The notes under the pieces were generated by a model, which saw only the letters and a program-made list of their open reading frames with translations, had not been told where the DNA came from and did no database searches. Shown piece by piece: positions 6,621 through 13,821 of a stretch of DNA of 17,064 nt (its first letter is position 1; the number at the start of each line of letters is the position of its first letter). Origin of the DNA: CAZJDM01 sp964544765 (GTDB lineage Bacteria > Bdellovibrionota_B > Oligoflexia > CAYFLR01); the NCBI GenBank assembly GCA_964544765.1, contig CAZJDM010000096.1:1-17064 (forward strand), written 5' to 3'. The position numbers were made by a program, and so were the translations under genes.

Positions 6621-8183
6621 TTAATGCGTCTGATCGTAAATAAAACTTAATAGGTTCTTCAAAGAAATTACACAGCAAATATCTGATTCACTTTTCAAAG
6701 GTATATAACGTATTCCAGCTAGAGACAGCTTATTAATGGTATCACCGATAGTATTCCAAGGCTCAACTGTATCAATTACTGTAGACATAACATCGCCAAC
6801 TAAAATTCGATCAATATTCTTTTTAGTACCTACCTTATGCAATAATTCTCGGGTAGATAGTGTTCCAACTAATTGGTTATTTTCTTTGACCAGTACAAAA
6901 ACCTTTGAATCTCGTTCCATTGGTAACAGAATGTCTTTAATAGAGGTACTTTTATCAACGGATAAAGGTTTATGATCAATGTATAGATCGCCTAAGTCTC
7001 TTAATTGAGTTCGCAGAGCTGCTTGTAGAGGATCTTGCTTGGCCATCTTCTTTCTTTTACTCTGTTCTGACATTATTTTTAACTCATCCTTAACAATGTC
7101 AGAAGTTTTTAATCTACGATCAGGAGCAGTGGAAGGTGCTTCTTTAGGTGCTTTTACTTCCCAATATCCGATACCTTTAAGGATCGTTTCTAAACTTCCT
7201 TCCCCATATTCTTTGACAGCGCTTTTCATTTGATCGACTAATAAATCATCATAAGTAGGTTGTCCTGGAACGCCTCTAAATTCGCCCATAGGAGTTGGGA
7301 ACTGGGGATACTTCATTTGAGTCAATAAATAAGCATAGGTAGGATCAGGATCATGGGCATTGTGAATTAAAATATCATCAATTGTAATTCCATTTTCTCC
7401 AATTGTTACTATTTCCGGTTTTAGACCTTTGATAATTATGCCCTTATTCTTTTCCTTTCCAAAAATTAAAGGTTTATCATGTTCCAACATTAACAGTTGA
7501 TCTTCTCTTACCTCTCTTCCGGAAATTTCTCCCCAGGACTGATTATTAAATATGACACAGTTTTGTAAAATCTCAACAAAGGAAGTTCCTTTATGTTTAG
7601 CAGCTGCTCTAAAAGTTTCTATCATATGTTTAGGATTGGTATCCATAGTACGAGCTACAAAGGTTGATTCGGCTGTTAAAGCGAAACAAAGTGGATTAAT
7701 TGGTTGATCAATAGAGCCTTGAGGACTAGACTTGGTTTTCTTTCCAAGTTCAGAGGTGGGACTGTACTGCCCTTTGGTTAATCCATATATTCTATTATTA
7801 AACAGTAGAATATTAACATCCAAGTTTCTTCTAATCATATGCAGAAGGTGATTGCCACCTATGCTCAATCCGTCACCATCACCGGTTACGACCCAAACAG
7901 ACAGGTCTGGATTGCTTACTTTTACTCCAGTGGCAACTGTAGGAGCCCTACCATGAATGGTATGAAATCCATAAGTGTCCATGTAATAAGGAAATCTACT
8001 GGAACAACCAATACCGCTGACTACAACAAAGTTTTCTTTGGGAATACCTAAATCAGCAAAAACCTTTTGCAGGGAATTCAATATAGCATAATCTCCACAT
8101 CCAGGACACCAACGGATGTTATAAGGAGAAATGAAATCCTTTCGGGTTAATTTGATTTCCTTTAGGGTGTCAATGAGTGCCAC
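6621..8183 (-). CDS. korB: 2-oxoacid:ferredoxin oxidoreductase beta subunit (KorB type) with a C-terminal CBS pair
   Basis: 520 residues. Residues 1 to about 340 are the thiamine diphosphate-binding beta subunit: WCPGCG (25-30), C60 and C209 are the likely [4Fe-4S] ligands, and GDGDGLSIGG (101-110) with NNRIYG (129-134) binds thiamine diphosphate and Mg. With KorA it would oxidise a 2-oxoacid, most likely 2-oxoglutarate, with CoA and ferredoxin. Family beta subunits I know end near 300-350 residues. Here a basic helical linker (about 345-400) leads to two CBS motifs (about 405-450 and 463-512). It starts with GTG at 8183, with a strong AAAGGAG 6 nt upstream, and overlaps the korA end by 14 nt, so the two are coupled. 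Substrate is inferred, not proven. Confidence 0.88.
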   Translation of the reverse strand: MALIDTLKEIKLTRKDFISPYNIRWCPGCGDYAILNSLQKVFADLGIPKENFVVVSGIGCSSRFPYYMDTYGFHTIHGRAPTVATGVKVSNPDLSVWVVTGDGDGLSIGGNHLLHMIRRNLDVNILLFNNRIYGLTKGQYSPTSELGKKTKSSPQGSIDQPINPLCFALTAESTFVARTMDTNPKHMIETFRAAAKHKGTSFVEILQNCVIFNNQSWGEISGREVREDQLLMLEHDKPLIFGKEKNKGIIIKGLKPEIVTIGENGITIDDILIHNAHDPDPTYAYLLTQMKYPQFPTPMGEFRGVPGQPTYDDLLVDQMKSAVKEYGEGSLETILKGIGYWEVKAPKEAPSTAPDRRLKTSDIVKDELKIMSEQSKRKKMAKQDPLQAALRTQLRDLGDLYIDHKPLSVDKSTSIKDILLPMERDSKVFVLVKENNQLVGTLSTRELLHKVGTKKNIDRILVGDVMSTVIDTVEPWNTIGDTINKLSLAGIRYIPLKSESDICCVISLKNLLSFIYDQTH

Positions 8184-10134
8184 TTTGTTCTCCTTTCAAA
8201 AGAACTTCTTTTAGTTGATCATAAATTTCTGAAACGCTAAAAGGTTTTGCTTGTATTTTGTTGATGGGAATAACGTTCAATAGATATTTGGCTTGAATTA
8301 TCTTGCTTAATTGCCCTAAATTAAGCTCTGGAACGACAACCTTTTTAAATGACTTAATTATAGATCCTAACTCCAGGGGAAGTGGATTAATGTATCGTAG
8401 ATGAACGCTACTTACTGAAAATTGTTGTTCCTGTAGTTTGTTAACAGCGGAAGTTATTGCTCCATAAGTACTTCCCCAACCTATAACTAATACGTCGCCC
8501 TTTTTGGAGCCCAGTATTTCAATAGGCGGATAAGATTCAGCAACTTTGCAAATTTTTTGATCGCGTAATTTAACCATTAATTCATGATTTTCTGGATCAT
8601 AACTAACATCACCTCGTTCATTTTTCTCCAAACCACCTATTCGATGTTCAAAACCTCGAGTTCCTGGTATAGCCATGGTTCTTCCTAGAGTTTGAGGATC
8701 TCTTTGGTATGGTTTGAATTCTTCTCTTGATGAGGAATCCTCTGAACCGTCTTTTTTGTCTGAATCCTTTTTATCTTCTGAATCTTCTTTTGACCGTGAT
8801 GCGGTTGGTTCATTTAATCCTTTCATAAGTTTAAATTTAAATTGAGGAATATCATCGACCGAGGGAATTTTCCAAGGTTCTGCTCCATTGGCAATATAGC
8901 TATCACTTAAAACCATTACTGGGGTTGAATAATCAATAGCTATTCGAATAGACTCAATTACCGTGTCGAAACAATCTGATGGTGATTTTGCCGCTAAAAC
9001 GGGCATTGGACTTTCCCCATGCCTGCTATATACCGCCTGTAAAAGATCTCCCTGCTCTGTTTTTGTTGGTAAACCAGTACTAGGTCCACCGCGCTGAACA
9101 TTTATAATTATTAAAGGTAATTCAGTTATGACCGCTAATCCCATGGCCTCAGATTTTAAACAAACTCCAGGACCGCTGGTGCCGGTAACTCCCAATTGTC
9201 CAGCAAAACTTGCTCCAATGGTAACTCCAATAGCCGCAATTTCATCCTCTACTTGTAGGGTTTTGATGGGGAAATTTTTGTAACGTGAAAGGCCCTCTAA
9301 AATTGAGGAAGCGGGAGTTATGGGATAACTTCCATAAACCACATCAAAATCACTGCGATCAGCGGCTGCTACTAATCCCAAAACAAAGGCATCATTGCCA
9401 GTAATCTTGCGATACAATCCCGACTCGGCCTGAACTCTATCTACTTTGTAACGATTGGGAATTATAAGGGAAGTATCACCAAAATAGTAGCCAGCTTTTA
9501 ATACTGCAATGTTGGCATCAACAATGTGGGGTAAGTGGCTCCACTTGTGTTTGATCCATTTAATAGTTGGCTCAATTGGTCTTTCATAGAGCCAGAAGCA
9601 AAATCCTAAAGCAAAGAAATTCTTACTTCTTACTTTATCTGAATGTCTAAGAGGAGCATCTTTTAACGCTTCTTGAGTTAAAGTAGTAATGTTCAATTTT
9701 AATACTTGGTATTTTTGGTTAAGCTCCTTATCGTCCAGTGGATTTAAGGAATAACCGGCTTTTCTGAGATTATCATCGGTAAAACTGTCGGTATTGAGGA
9801 TCAAAAGACCTTTCTCTTTAAGATCAGACAGATTTACTTTTAGAGCGGCCGGATTCATTGCCACTAAACCGTCGGGTTGGTCCCCTGGAGTTAATATATT
9901 ACGTTTGCCGAAATGGATCTGAAATCCGGATACTCCCGGTAAAGTGCCTTGAGGAGCCCTAATTTCTGCTGGAAAGTCAGGAAAGGTACAAATATCGTCG
10001 CCGGCAATGGCGCTGCTGTCGGTAAATTGTTCTCCCACCGTTTGCATCCCGTCACCAGAGTCACCGGAAAAGCGAAGTACAACCTCATCTAAATTGATAT
10101 TACTCTTCTGGGTCATTTGATTCATCTGAGTCAT
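8170..10134 (-). CDS. korA: 2-oxoacid:ferredoxin oxidoreductase, fused gamma-alpha subunit (KorA type)
   Basis: 654 residues. The N-terminal gamma domain (to about 210) carries RFSGDSGDGM (21-30). The alpha domain has the catalytic-site YPITPAS (270-276), GVTGTSGPG (315-323) and RGGPSTGLPTKTEQGDL (348-364), as in two-subunit KorAB enzymes. Between about 446 and 472 there is a low-complexity run of Ser, Asp, Glu and Lys, inserted before the C-terminal domain, which makes the protein longer than the roughly 610-620 residues I expect. The ATG at 10134 follows the CBS gene's stop by 6 nt and its GGAGG overlaps that stop; the spacing of 10 nt is rather long. Fused gamma-alpha plus beta points to 2-oxoglutarate use, but pyruvate or a branched-chain 2-oxoacid cannot be excluded. 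Confidence 0.88.
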   Translation of the reverse strand: MTQMNQMTQKSNINLDEVVLRFSGDSGDGMQTVGEQFTDSSAIAGDDICTFPDFPAEIRAPQGTLPGVSGFQIHFGKRNILTPGDQPDGLVAMNPAALKVNLSDLKEKGLLILNTDSFTDDNLRKAGYSLNPLDDKELNQKYQVLKLNITTLTQEALKDAPLRHSDKVRSKNFFALGFCFWLYERPIEPTIKWIKHKWSHLPHIVDANIAVLKAGYYFGDTSLIIPNRYKVDRVQAESGLYRKITGNDAFVLGLVAAADRSDFDVVYGSYPITPASSILEGLSRYKNFPIKTLQVEDEIAAIGVTIGASFAGQLGVTGTSGPGVCLKSEAMGLAVITELPLIIINVQRGGPSTGLPTKTEQGDLLQAVYSRHGESPMPVLAAKSPSDCFDTVIESIRIAIDYSTPVMVLSDSYIANGAEPWKIPSVDDIPQFKFKLMKGLNEPTASRSKEDSEDKKDSDKKDGSEDSSSREEFKPYQRDPQTLGRTMAIPGTRGFEHRIGGLEKNERGDVSYDPENHELMVKLRDQKICKVAESYPPIEILGSKKGDVLVIGWGSTYGAITSAVNKLQEQQFSVSSVHLRYINPLPLELGSIIKSFKKVVVPELNLGQLSKIIQAKYLLNVIPINKIQAKPFSVSEIYDQLKEVLLKGEQSGTH

Positions 10135-10140
10135 CTGTTT

Positions 10141-10620
10141 TTATCCTCCATCTATATCCTCTGAAACAATCGATCTGTCCGGTGGAAGATTTAAAACTTC
10201 TACTGGTAGATGTTCAGCAATGAAATCAGTTATTATTTTATCCGATAAAATACCCAATACCTTATTCTGGTGACATACCGGTAAATAACTGAGATGTCCC
10301 TCAACCATTTTATCTATGGCTGATGACACGGTGTCGCTGTCAGTAAGAGTATCTATCGATCCAGTCATTATGTCGCCAATCGGAGTTTTTTTATCGATTT
10401 TTTTTTGTAGAAATCTGGTAATAATATCATGTTCGGTAAGAATACCTTTTAGAGTATGGTTTTCATCTTCTACCAATCCTACCAAAACACACCCCACATT
10501 ATGGGTTTGCATTTTTTTTATGCAGTCAGCTACTGACAAGCTATTTTTAGCCCAAAGAGGTTCTTGGAGAGGTAAATGATTAACTTGCATTTTCCAAAAG
10601 ACTTGCTTAGCTCGGCTCAT
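10141..10620 (-). CDS. Stand-alone CBS-pair protein
   Basis: A 159-residue protein made almost wholly of two CBS motifs: NSLSVADCIKKM to ILTEHDIITRF (about 26-70) and IGDIMTG to ILSDKIITDFI (about 81-134). CBS pairs bind adenosine nucleotides, NAD(H) or other ligands and regulate the protein they join or contact. It is cotranscribed with korA (6-nt gap) and the beta subunit carries its own CBS pair, so a regulatory subunit of the oxidoreductase is a reasonable inference. The ATG at 10620 has only AGGG about 10 nt upstream, a weak site. Confidence 0.85.
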   Translation of the reverse strand: MSRAKQVFWKMQVNHLPLQEPLWAKNSLSVADCIKKMQTHNVGCVLVGLVEDENHTLKGILTEHDIITRFLQKKIDKKTPIGDIMTGSIDTLTDSDTVSSAIDKMVEGHLSYLPVCHQNKVLGILSDKIITDFIAEHLPVEVLNLPPDRSIVSEDIDGG

Positions 10621-10666
10621 ATTTTAATGTCCCTATATTACATTTAAAATAAACCCAATAACATAT

Positions 10667-10694
10667 ATGATATAAATTGCATTAAAATAAACAA
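10667..10694 (-). promoter_or_regulatory. Candidate promoter for the CBS-korA-korB genes
   Basis: TTGTTT (10694-10689), a 16-nt spacer and TATCAT (10672-10667) lie about 47 nt before the CBS start in a 119-bp AT-rich gap after the ferredoxin reductase gene. Another TATAAT occurs further upstream without a good -35. Low certainty because of base composition. Confidence 0.3.
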
Positions 10695-10739
10695 AATAAT
10701 AGATATTAAATAAAATTATACTATATTTTAGCCTTTTAA

Positions 10740-11552
10740 TTAAAATTTTTCGATGTGTATCTGCCCAGGAGATCGTTTGGTGTGAATAGAGAATCCTTCT
10801 TTTGTTAGTAGATCGCTCATTGCATCAATCATAAGAGGATTACCACATAAGTAGATATGAGTATCAGATGGGTTGATATCTTTATTCCATGCTTTACCGA
10901 CGAGATTTTTATACCACAAATCATGTAGCATACCAATTTCTCCTCCCCAAGGAGTTATCTCGTTTTCGGGTTCACTAATAATAGGTACATATAGAAAACG
11001 ATCAACCAAATTTTGTAAGGTGATCAATTCAGAGCGGTAACCTAGATCCCATGAATTTCGTGCGCCGTGCAATACGGCCATCTTATTGATTTCATTGGAC
11101 ATCAATTTACTACGAACCATACTCATATAGGGAGCTAGTCCTGTACCTGTTGCTATTAATATAACATCAGCTTTGGGAGGTAGTTCGTCCAGAGTTAACA
11201 TACCTGAAAATTTGGGCGACATCCATAAACGGTCACCTCTTTGTAGATTGAAAAGTCTTGGGGTGAGAGCCCCAGATCGGACAATACTAATATAAAACTC
11301 AAGATATTCATAGGAAAGGGAAGAAGATGCTATTGAATATGCTCTTCGAATTAGCTTTTCCTCAGGATATGATATTCCTTCGGGTTCTGATAATAAACAC
11401 CTTTTAGCAGATGAAGGTAATCCTAATACAGTAAATTGGCCCGGTTCAAAGTCGGCAAGATTCCAACCGTCCGGTACAATTCGTAAAATTATCAATTCTG
11501 GTGTGATTTCAACTCGTTGCATAACAATAGCATTTAATTCTATCTTACCCAT
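10740..11552 (-). CDS. fpr: Ferredoxin-NADP reductase, bacterial Fpr type
   Basis: 270 residues. It has RAYSIASS (70-77) for FAD, GTGLAPY (136-142) and the CGNPLMI segment (236-242) for NADP, and ends in HIEKF with no extra domain, as in bacterial ferredoxin-NADP reductases. It would move electrons between reduced ferredoxin and NADP(H) in the cytoplasm. The ATG at 11552 has AGGA 5 nt upstream. Between it and the ferredoxin gene lies a 130-bp inverted-repeat region, so it may have its own promoter. It sits between a ferredoxin gene and a ferredoxin-reducing oxidoreductase, which supports the assignment. Confidence 0.85.
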   Translation of the reverse strand: MGKIELNAIVMQRVEITPELIILRIVPDGWNLADFEPGQFTVLGLPSSAKRCLLSEPEGISYPEEKLIRRAYSIASSSLSYEYLEFYISIVRSGALTPRLFNLQRGDRLWMSPKFSGMLTLDELPPKADVILIATGTGLAPYMSMVRSKLMSNEINKMAVLHGARNSWDLGYRSELITLQNLVDRFLYVPIISEPENEITPWGGEIGMLHDLWYKNLVGKAWNKDINPSDTHIYLCGNPLMIDAMSDLLTKEGFSIHTKRSPGQIHIEKF

Positions 11553-11565
11553 GGTTTTCCTAAAT

Positions 11566-11695
11566 GTAGTTATATGTGGTTATTTCATAGTTATTTATAA
11601 TGATCATATTAAGTATGACTACAATATTACAATATGACCATATATTATAATACGTAATGTTACTATAAATAACTATTCATTTTCAATATAACTAC
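11566..11695. repeat. 130-bp nested inverted-repeat region between the ferredoxin and reductase genes
   Basis: Three nested arm pairs are visible. GTAGTTATAT (11566-11575) pairs with ATATAACTAC (11686-11695), perfect over 10 bp. ATAGTTATTTATA (11587-11599) pairs with TATAAATAACTAT (11664-11676), perfect over 13 bp. TGATCATATT (11601-11610) pairs with AATATGACCA (11631-11640), 9 of 10. It almost fills the 157-bp gap. It could be a MITE-like element, a processing or attenuating hairpin, or a binding region. Confidence 0.65.
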
Positions 11696-11709
11696 CTATT
11701 CGATAATAA

Positions 11710-11970
11710 TTACTTAATTTCAATTAGTACTGTTCCTTCCTTCTTAATCTTCATTTGGCAGCACAATCTTTGATTATCTTCTAAAGCAAGATCGGACTCC
11801 TCCTCAGTCAACTCGTTTAAGAGTTCCTTACCTTCTAATACCTCTACTTGACATACCTGACATATCCCAGATTCACAGCCAAAAGGGACTCCTAGTTGCT
11901 CTGCGGCTTCATTTAATGGAGTGTCAGTTGATACTTTTATACTTTCATTGTTTATTTGTAAAATTGACAT
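11710..11970 (-). CDS. [2Fe-2S] ferredoxin, plant/putidaredoxin-like fold
   Basis: 86 residues. The cluster ligands are C32-x4-C37-x2-C40 and the second Cys of RLCCQ (C71), in the usual order of a beta-grasp [2Fe-2S] ferredoxin; an acidic ELTEEES region (53-59) would face partners. It is probably the electron carrier between the KorAB-type enzyme, the reductase and the superoxide-reductase-like protein encoded beside it. It lies 38 bp after the superoxide-reductase-like gene. The ATG at 11970 has AAGGA about 11 nt upstream. RLCCQ instead of the more usual RLACQ is a small oddity. Confidence 0.85.
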   Translation of the reverse strand: MSILQINNESIKVSTDTPLNEAAEQLGVPFGCESGICQVCQVEVLEGKELLNELTEEESDLALEDNQRLCCQMKIKKEGTVLIEIK

Positions 11971-12008
11971 AACTATTTACTTCCTTTACTTAATCTATAC
12001 TTTAGCTT

Positions 12009-12395
12009 TTATTGGACATTTACTTCTTTTGGTGTTCCTTCCCAAATACCATGTTTGGTACAGTAAGCATGAGCGACCAATTTGGCTTTTTTATCGAGTA
12101 TTATGCGAAAGGTCACAGAAGTTTTTCCCTTTTGTCCCTGTCCTCCCAGTGAACCGGCAAAAAAGGTGGATTCAGCTAATTTGGTTTCACGATTATAAAG
12201 AACAACATTTGAAATATAATGATCGGTATCGTCAGGGTGTGGATATTCGTTACCCACCTGAACCGTTACTTCAAATGGTTCTCCTGGTTGGGCTGAATCG
12301 GCACAATGAATAAAAGGGGAATGACGGTCTATATAATCTTTTTTGGCTTCTTTTTCTATGTCATTGATATCAGTGTAATAATTAATTTTTGGCAT
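12009..12395 (-). CDS. Class II superoxide-reductase-like (desulfoferrodoxin/neelaredoxin domain) protein
   Basis: 128 residues without the rubredoxin-like N-terminal domain, as in class II (neelaredoxin-type) proteins. Likely iron ligands are H25 (RHSPFI), H53 and H59 (YPHP-DDTDHYI), and C112 with H115 (YCTKHGIWEG), i.e. a His4Cys site. Superoxide reductases reduce superoxide to peroxide using rubredoxin or similar donors; here the neighbouring ferredoxin is the obvious candidate. The usual Glu-Lys before the first His is Asp-Arg here (D23-R24), which could change activity. The ATG at 12395 has a strong AAAGGAG 6 nt upstream. Its leader holds repeated TTGATCATA boxes. Confidence 0.78.
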   Translation of the reverse strand: MPKINYYTDINDIEKEAKKDYIDRHSPFIHCADSAQPGEPFEVTVQVGNEYPHPDDTDHYISNVVLYNRETKLAESTFFAGSLGGQGQKGKTSVTFRIILDKKAKLVAHAYCTKHGIWEGTPKEVNVQ

Positions 12396-12489
12396 TTTTT
12401 TCTCCTTTGTTTTTAGTTTGTTTGTTTATTGTTTTCGTTATTAATCTTATAAAAACTTTAAATCTCATAAATACCATAATTACCTTGTT

Positions 12490-12578
12490 TTGATCATAGT
12501 GTTGATCATAATTTTCTGGTTAGTTTTATAACCAGCTCTTAATTTTATTATAAGTCTAAATAGACAATTTATGATCAA
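12490..12578. promoter_or_regulatory. Three TTGATCATA boxes around the candidate promoter of the superoxide-reductase-like gene
   Basis: TTGATCATA occurs at 12490-12498 and 12502-12510 in direct repeat, 12 bp apart, and inverted at 12570-12578. On the minus strand TATAAT (12552-12547) is a good -10; the inverted box covers where the -35 would be, and the two others lie some 30-50 nt downstream of the predicted start. This is a reasonable layout for a repressor or activator site, regulator unknown. A TTGACA (12598-12593) is also present with a poor -10. Confidence 0.45.
12516..12535 (-). other. Hairpin near the 5' end of the superoxide-reductase-like transcript
   Basis: CTGGTTA and TAACCAG form a perfect 7-bp stem with a 6-nt loop. 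With the TATAAT at 12552-12547 as -10, the predicted start lies just before the hairpin, so it could be a 5' stabilising stem in a leader of about 145 nt. Not followed by a T-run on the minus strand, so not a terminator there. Confidence 0.45.
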
Positions 12579-12729
12579 AGTTGTTATTATATTGTCAAAT
12601 TGATAATGAAAACAACAAAAAAGTCGTTAGTTATCTGTCTTCTATTTTCAGTTTTACCTTTTTTTCACACAGGCATAGGTACTTGATCTTGGATCATCTT
12701 TTGGATGGTACTGACAGGGTAAATTCATT

Positions 12730-12807
12730 ATGAAAAATTGGCTCAAACTTATACGCTACCCGTGGATTTTAATGTTGTATAGATTGGCCAAATTTATTAG
12801 AAAGTAG
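12730..12807 (+). CDS. Possible 25-residue cationic hydrophobic peptide
   Basis: A 25-codon ORF with Trp, Leu and Ile spaced by Lys and Arg (starts MKNWLKLIRYP, ends LAKFIRK). An AGGG lies about 10 nt upstream. It resembles membrane-active or signal-like peptides, but in AT-rich noncoding DNA such ORFs arise by chance. No family recognised. Confidence 0.2.
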   Translation: MKNWLKLIRYPWILMLYRLAKFIRK

Positions 12808-12844
12808 ACATTGAAAATAATGAACCAAATTTGGAGATTACTAT

Positions 12845-13639
12845 ATGAAGATTAGAATATATTATATATTTATACTGGCTATTACCTATCAAATTAATTT
12901 AAATGCTCAAGCAAATAATAATCCTTTTGATAAATACCCGACCTGTAAATATGGTCAAGATACCTGTTCTGAAGATTCCTATTGTGTTTACACAAGTAAT
13001 AAAGATGTTGCCCGATGCTTGCCTAGGTTTAGTGGTGAAATACCAACTATTAAATTTCCATTTGTCTCACCTGTATTATGCTGGAAAAGTATCGATTCTA
13101 GTCCCACATCATCTCATGCTTGGTTAAATACTAAATTTGCAGTTGATTTATATACTGATAAGATAGATGAAAGAAGCAAAGTGTATGCTGGAGTAAATGG
13201 ATTTATTGTTGCTCATGATGATTGTCAACAAGGTCAACCTCTATGCCTTGGCGGATTTGGAAACCAAGTAAAAATTTTTACTGATAATGGAATTATGGTC
13301 TACTATGCACACTTAAAAAGGTTATTTGTCAAAACAGGTGATTTTGTCGAGGCTGGTGACTTGATAGGCATTGAAGGCGCAACTGGTAATGTGGGTAGTA
13401 TGTGGGAAGCGAATTCTGGTGATTTTCATCATCTCCATATAAGTGTTCATAGTAAATGGGGTGACGTGACTCCAGATCATAATAAGGCTCCACATCCGGC
13501 AATGCCAAGCATTCCATTCCAATTTATTCTAAAAATGGATCCTCCTAATGGCAACGGAACTAATCAAATTATGGATGTAAGGAATTTACCTTGTACAAAG
13601 TTTGATGAAACAGTCCCCTATCTTTGGACCTTGAAATAA
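12845..13639 (+). CDS. Secreted M23/LytM-like peptidase-domain protein with an atypical metal site
   Basis: 264 residues, the only clear plus-strand gene. A signal peptide (hydrophobic residues 6-19) ends near NLNAQA (about 22). A small Cys-rich segment follows (C34, C41, C47, C58). The M23 fold follows: TKFAVDLYT (96-104), VYAGVNGFIVAHDD (113-126), YYAHLKRLFVKTGDFVEAGD (153-172), IGIEGATGNVG (174-184) and HHLHISV (195-201). In M23 enzymes the first zinc ligands are H-x3-D; here position 97 is Lys before D101, though H91 lies nearby. D101, H156, H196 and H198 are present. It may be a peptidoglycan hydrolase or a non-catalytic relative. The ATG has GGAG 8 nt upstream. Confidence 0.8.
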   Translation: MKIRIYYIFILAITYQINLNAQANNNPFDKYPTCKYGQDTCSEDSYCVYTSNKDVARCLPRFSGEIPTIKFPFVSPVLCWKSIDSSPTSSHAWLNTKFAVDLYTDKIDERSKVYAGVNGFIVAHDDCQQGQPLCLGGFGNQVKIFTDNGIMVYYAHLKRLFVKTGDFVEAGDLIGIEGATGNVGSMWEANSGDFHHLHISVHSKWGDVTPDHNKAPHPAMPSIPFQFILKMDPPNGNGTNQIMDVRNLPCTKFDETVPYLWTLK

Positions 13640-13821
13640 TATCCAAAATTTTTATATTTTTTTGCCTCTTAATTATTTGAGCGATTATTATTAACATTTC
13701 TTTAATTAGGTAGAATTATGCTTGAAAAACAACATATTGTTAAAATCGGCAATGCGAAAGGTTGGCTTTATTTAAATTAATGTAATTATAAGATAATTTG
13801 TAAATTTTTGGGTTGGTTTTA

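Larger units (their letters stand above)
12396..12844. other. 449-bp divergent gap between the superoxide-reductase-like gene and the M23-like gene
   Basis: It holds the TTGATCATA boxes, the TATAAT, a hairpin (CTGGTTA/TAACCAG, 12516-12535, 6-nt loop) at about the predicted 5' end of the minus-strand transcript, and, on the plus strand, two short hydrophobic ORFs (12606-12686 and 12730-12807). At the M23 start, CCAAATTT (12788-12795) could pair with AAATTTGG (12827-12834), which includes the GG of the ribosome binding site. I see no convincing longer gene. Confidence 0.6.

Noticed and set aside
11921..12313. 130-codon plus-strand ORF opposite the superoxide-reductase-like and ferredoxin genes
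   Set aside because: It lies antisense to two genes with clear motifs, has no recognisable domain, and its composition is what one expects of a shadow frame.
13718..13780. 20-codon plus-strand ORF after the M23-like gene
   Set aside because: An AGG lies upstream but the peptide resembles nothing known, and short ORFs are common in this AT-rich gap.
13640..13821. Convergent terminator between the M23-like and Fn3-like genes
   Set aside because: The gap has T-rich runs but I find no stable stem next to them.
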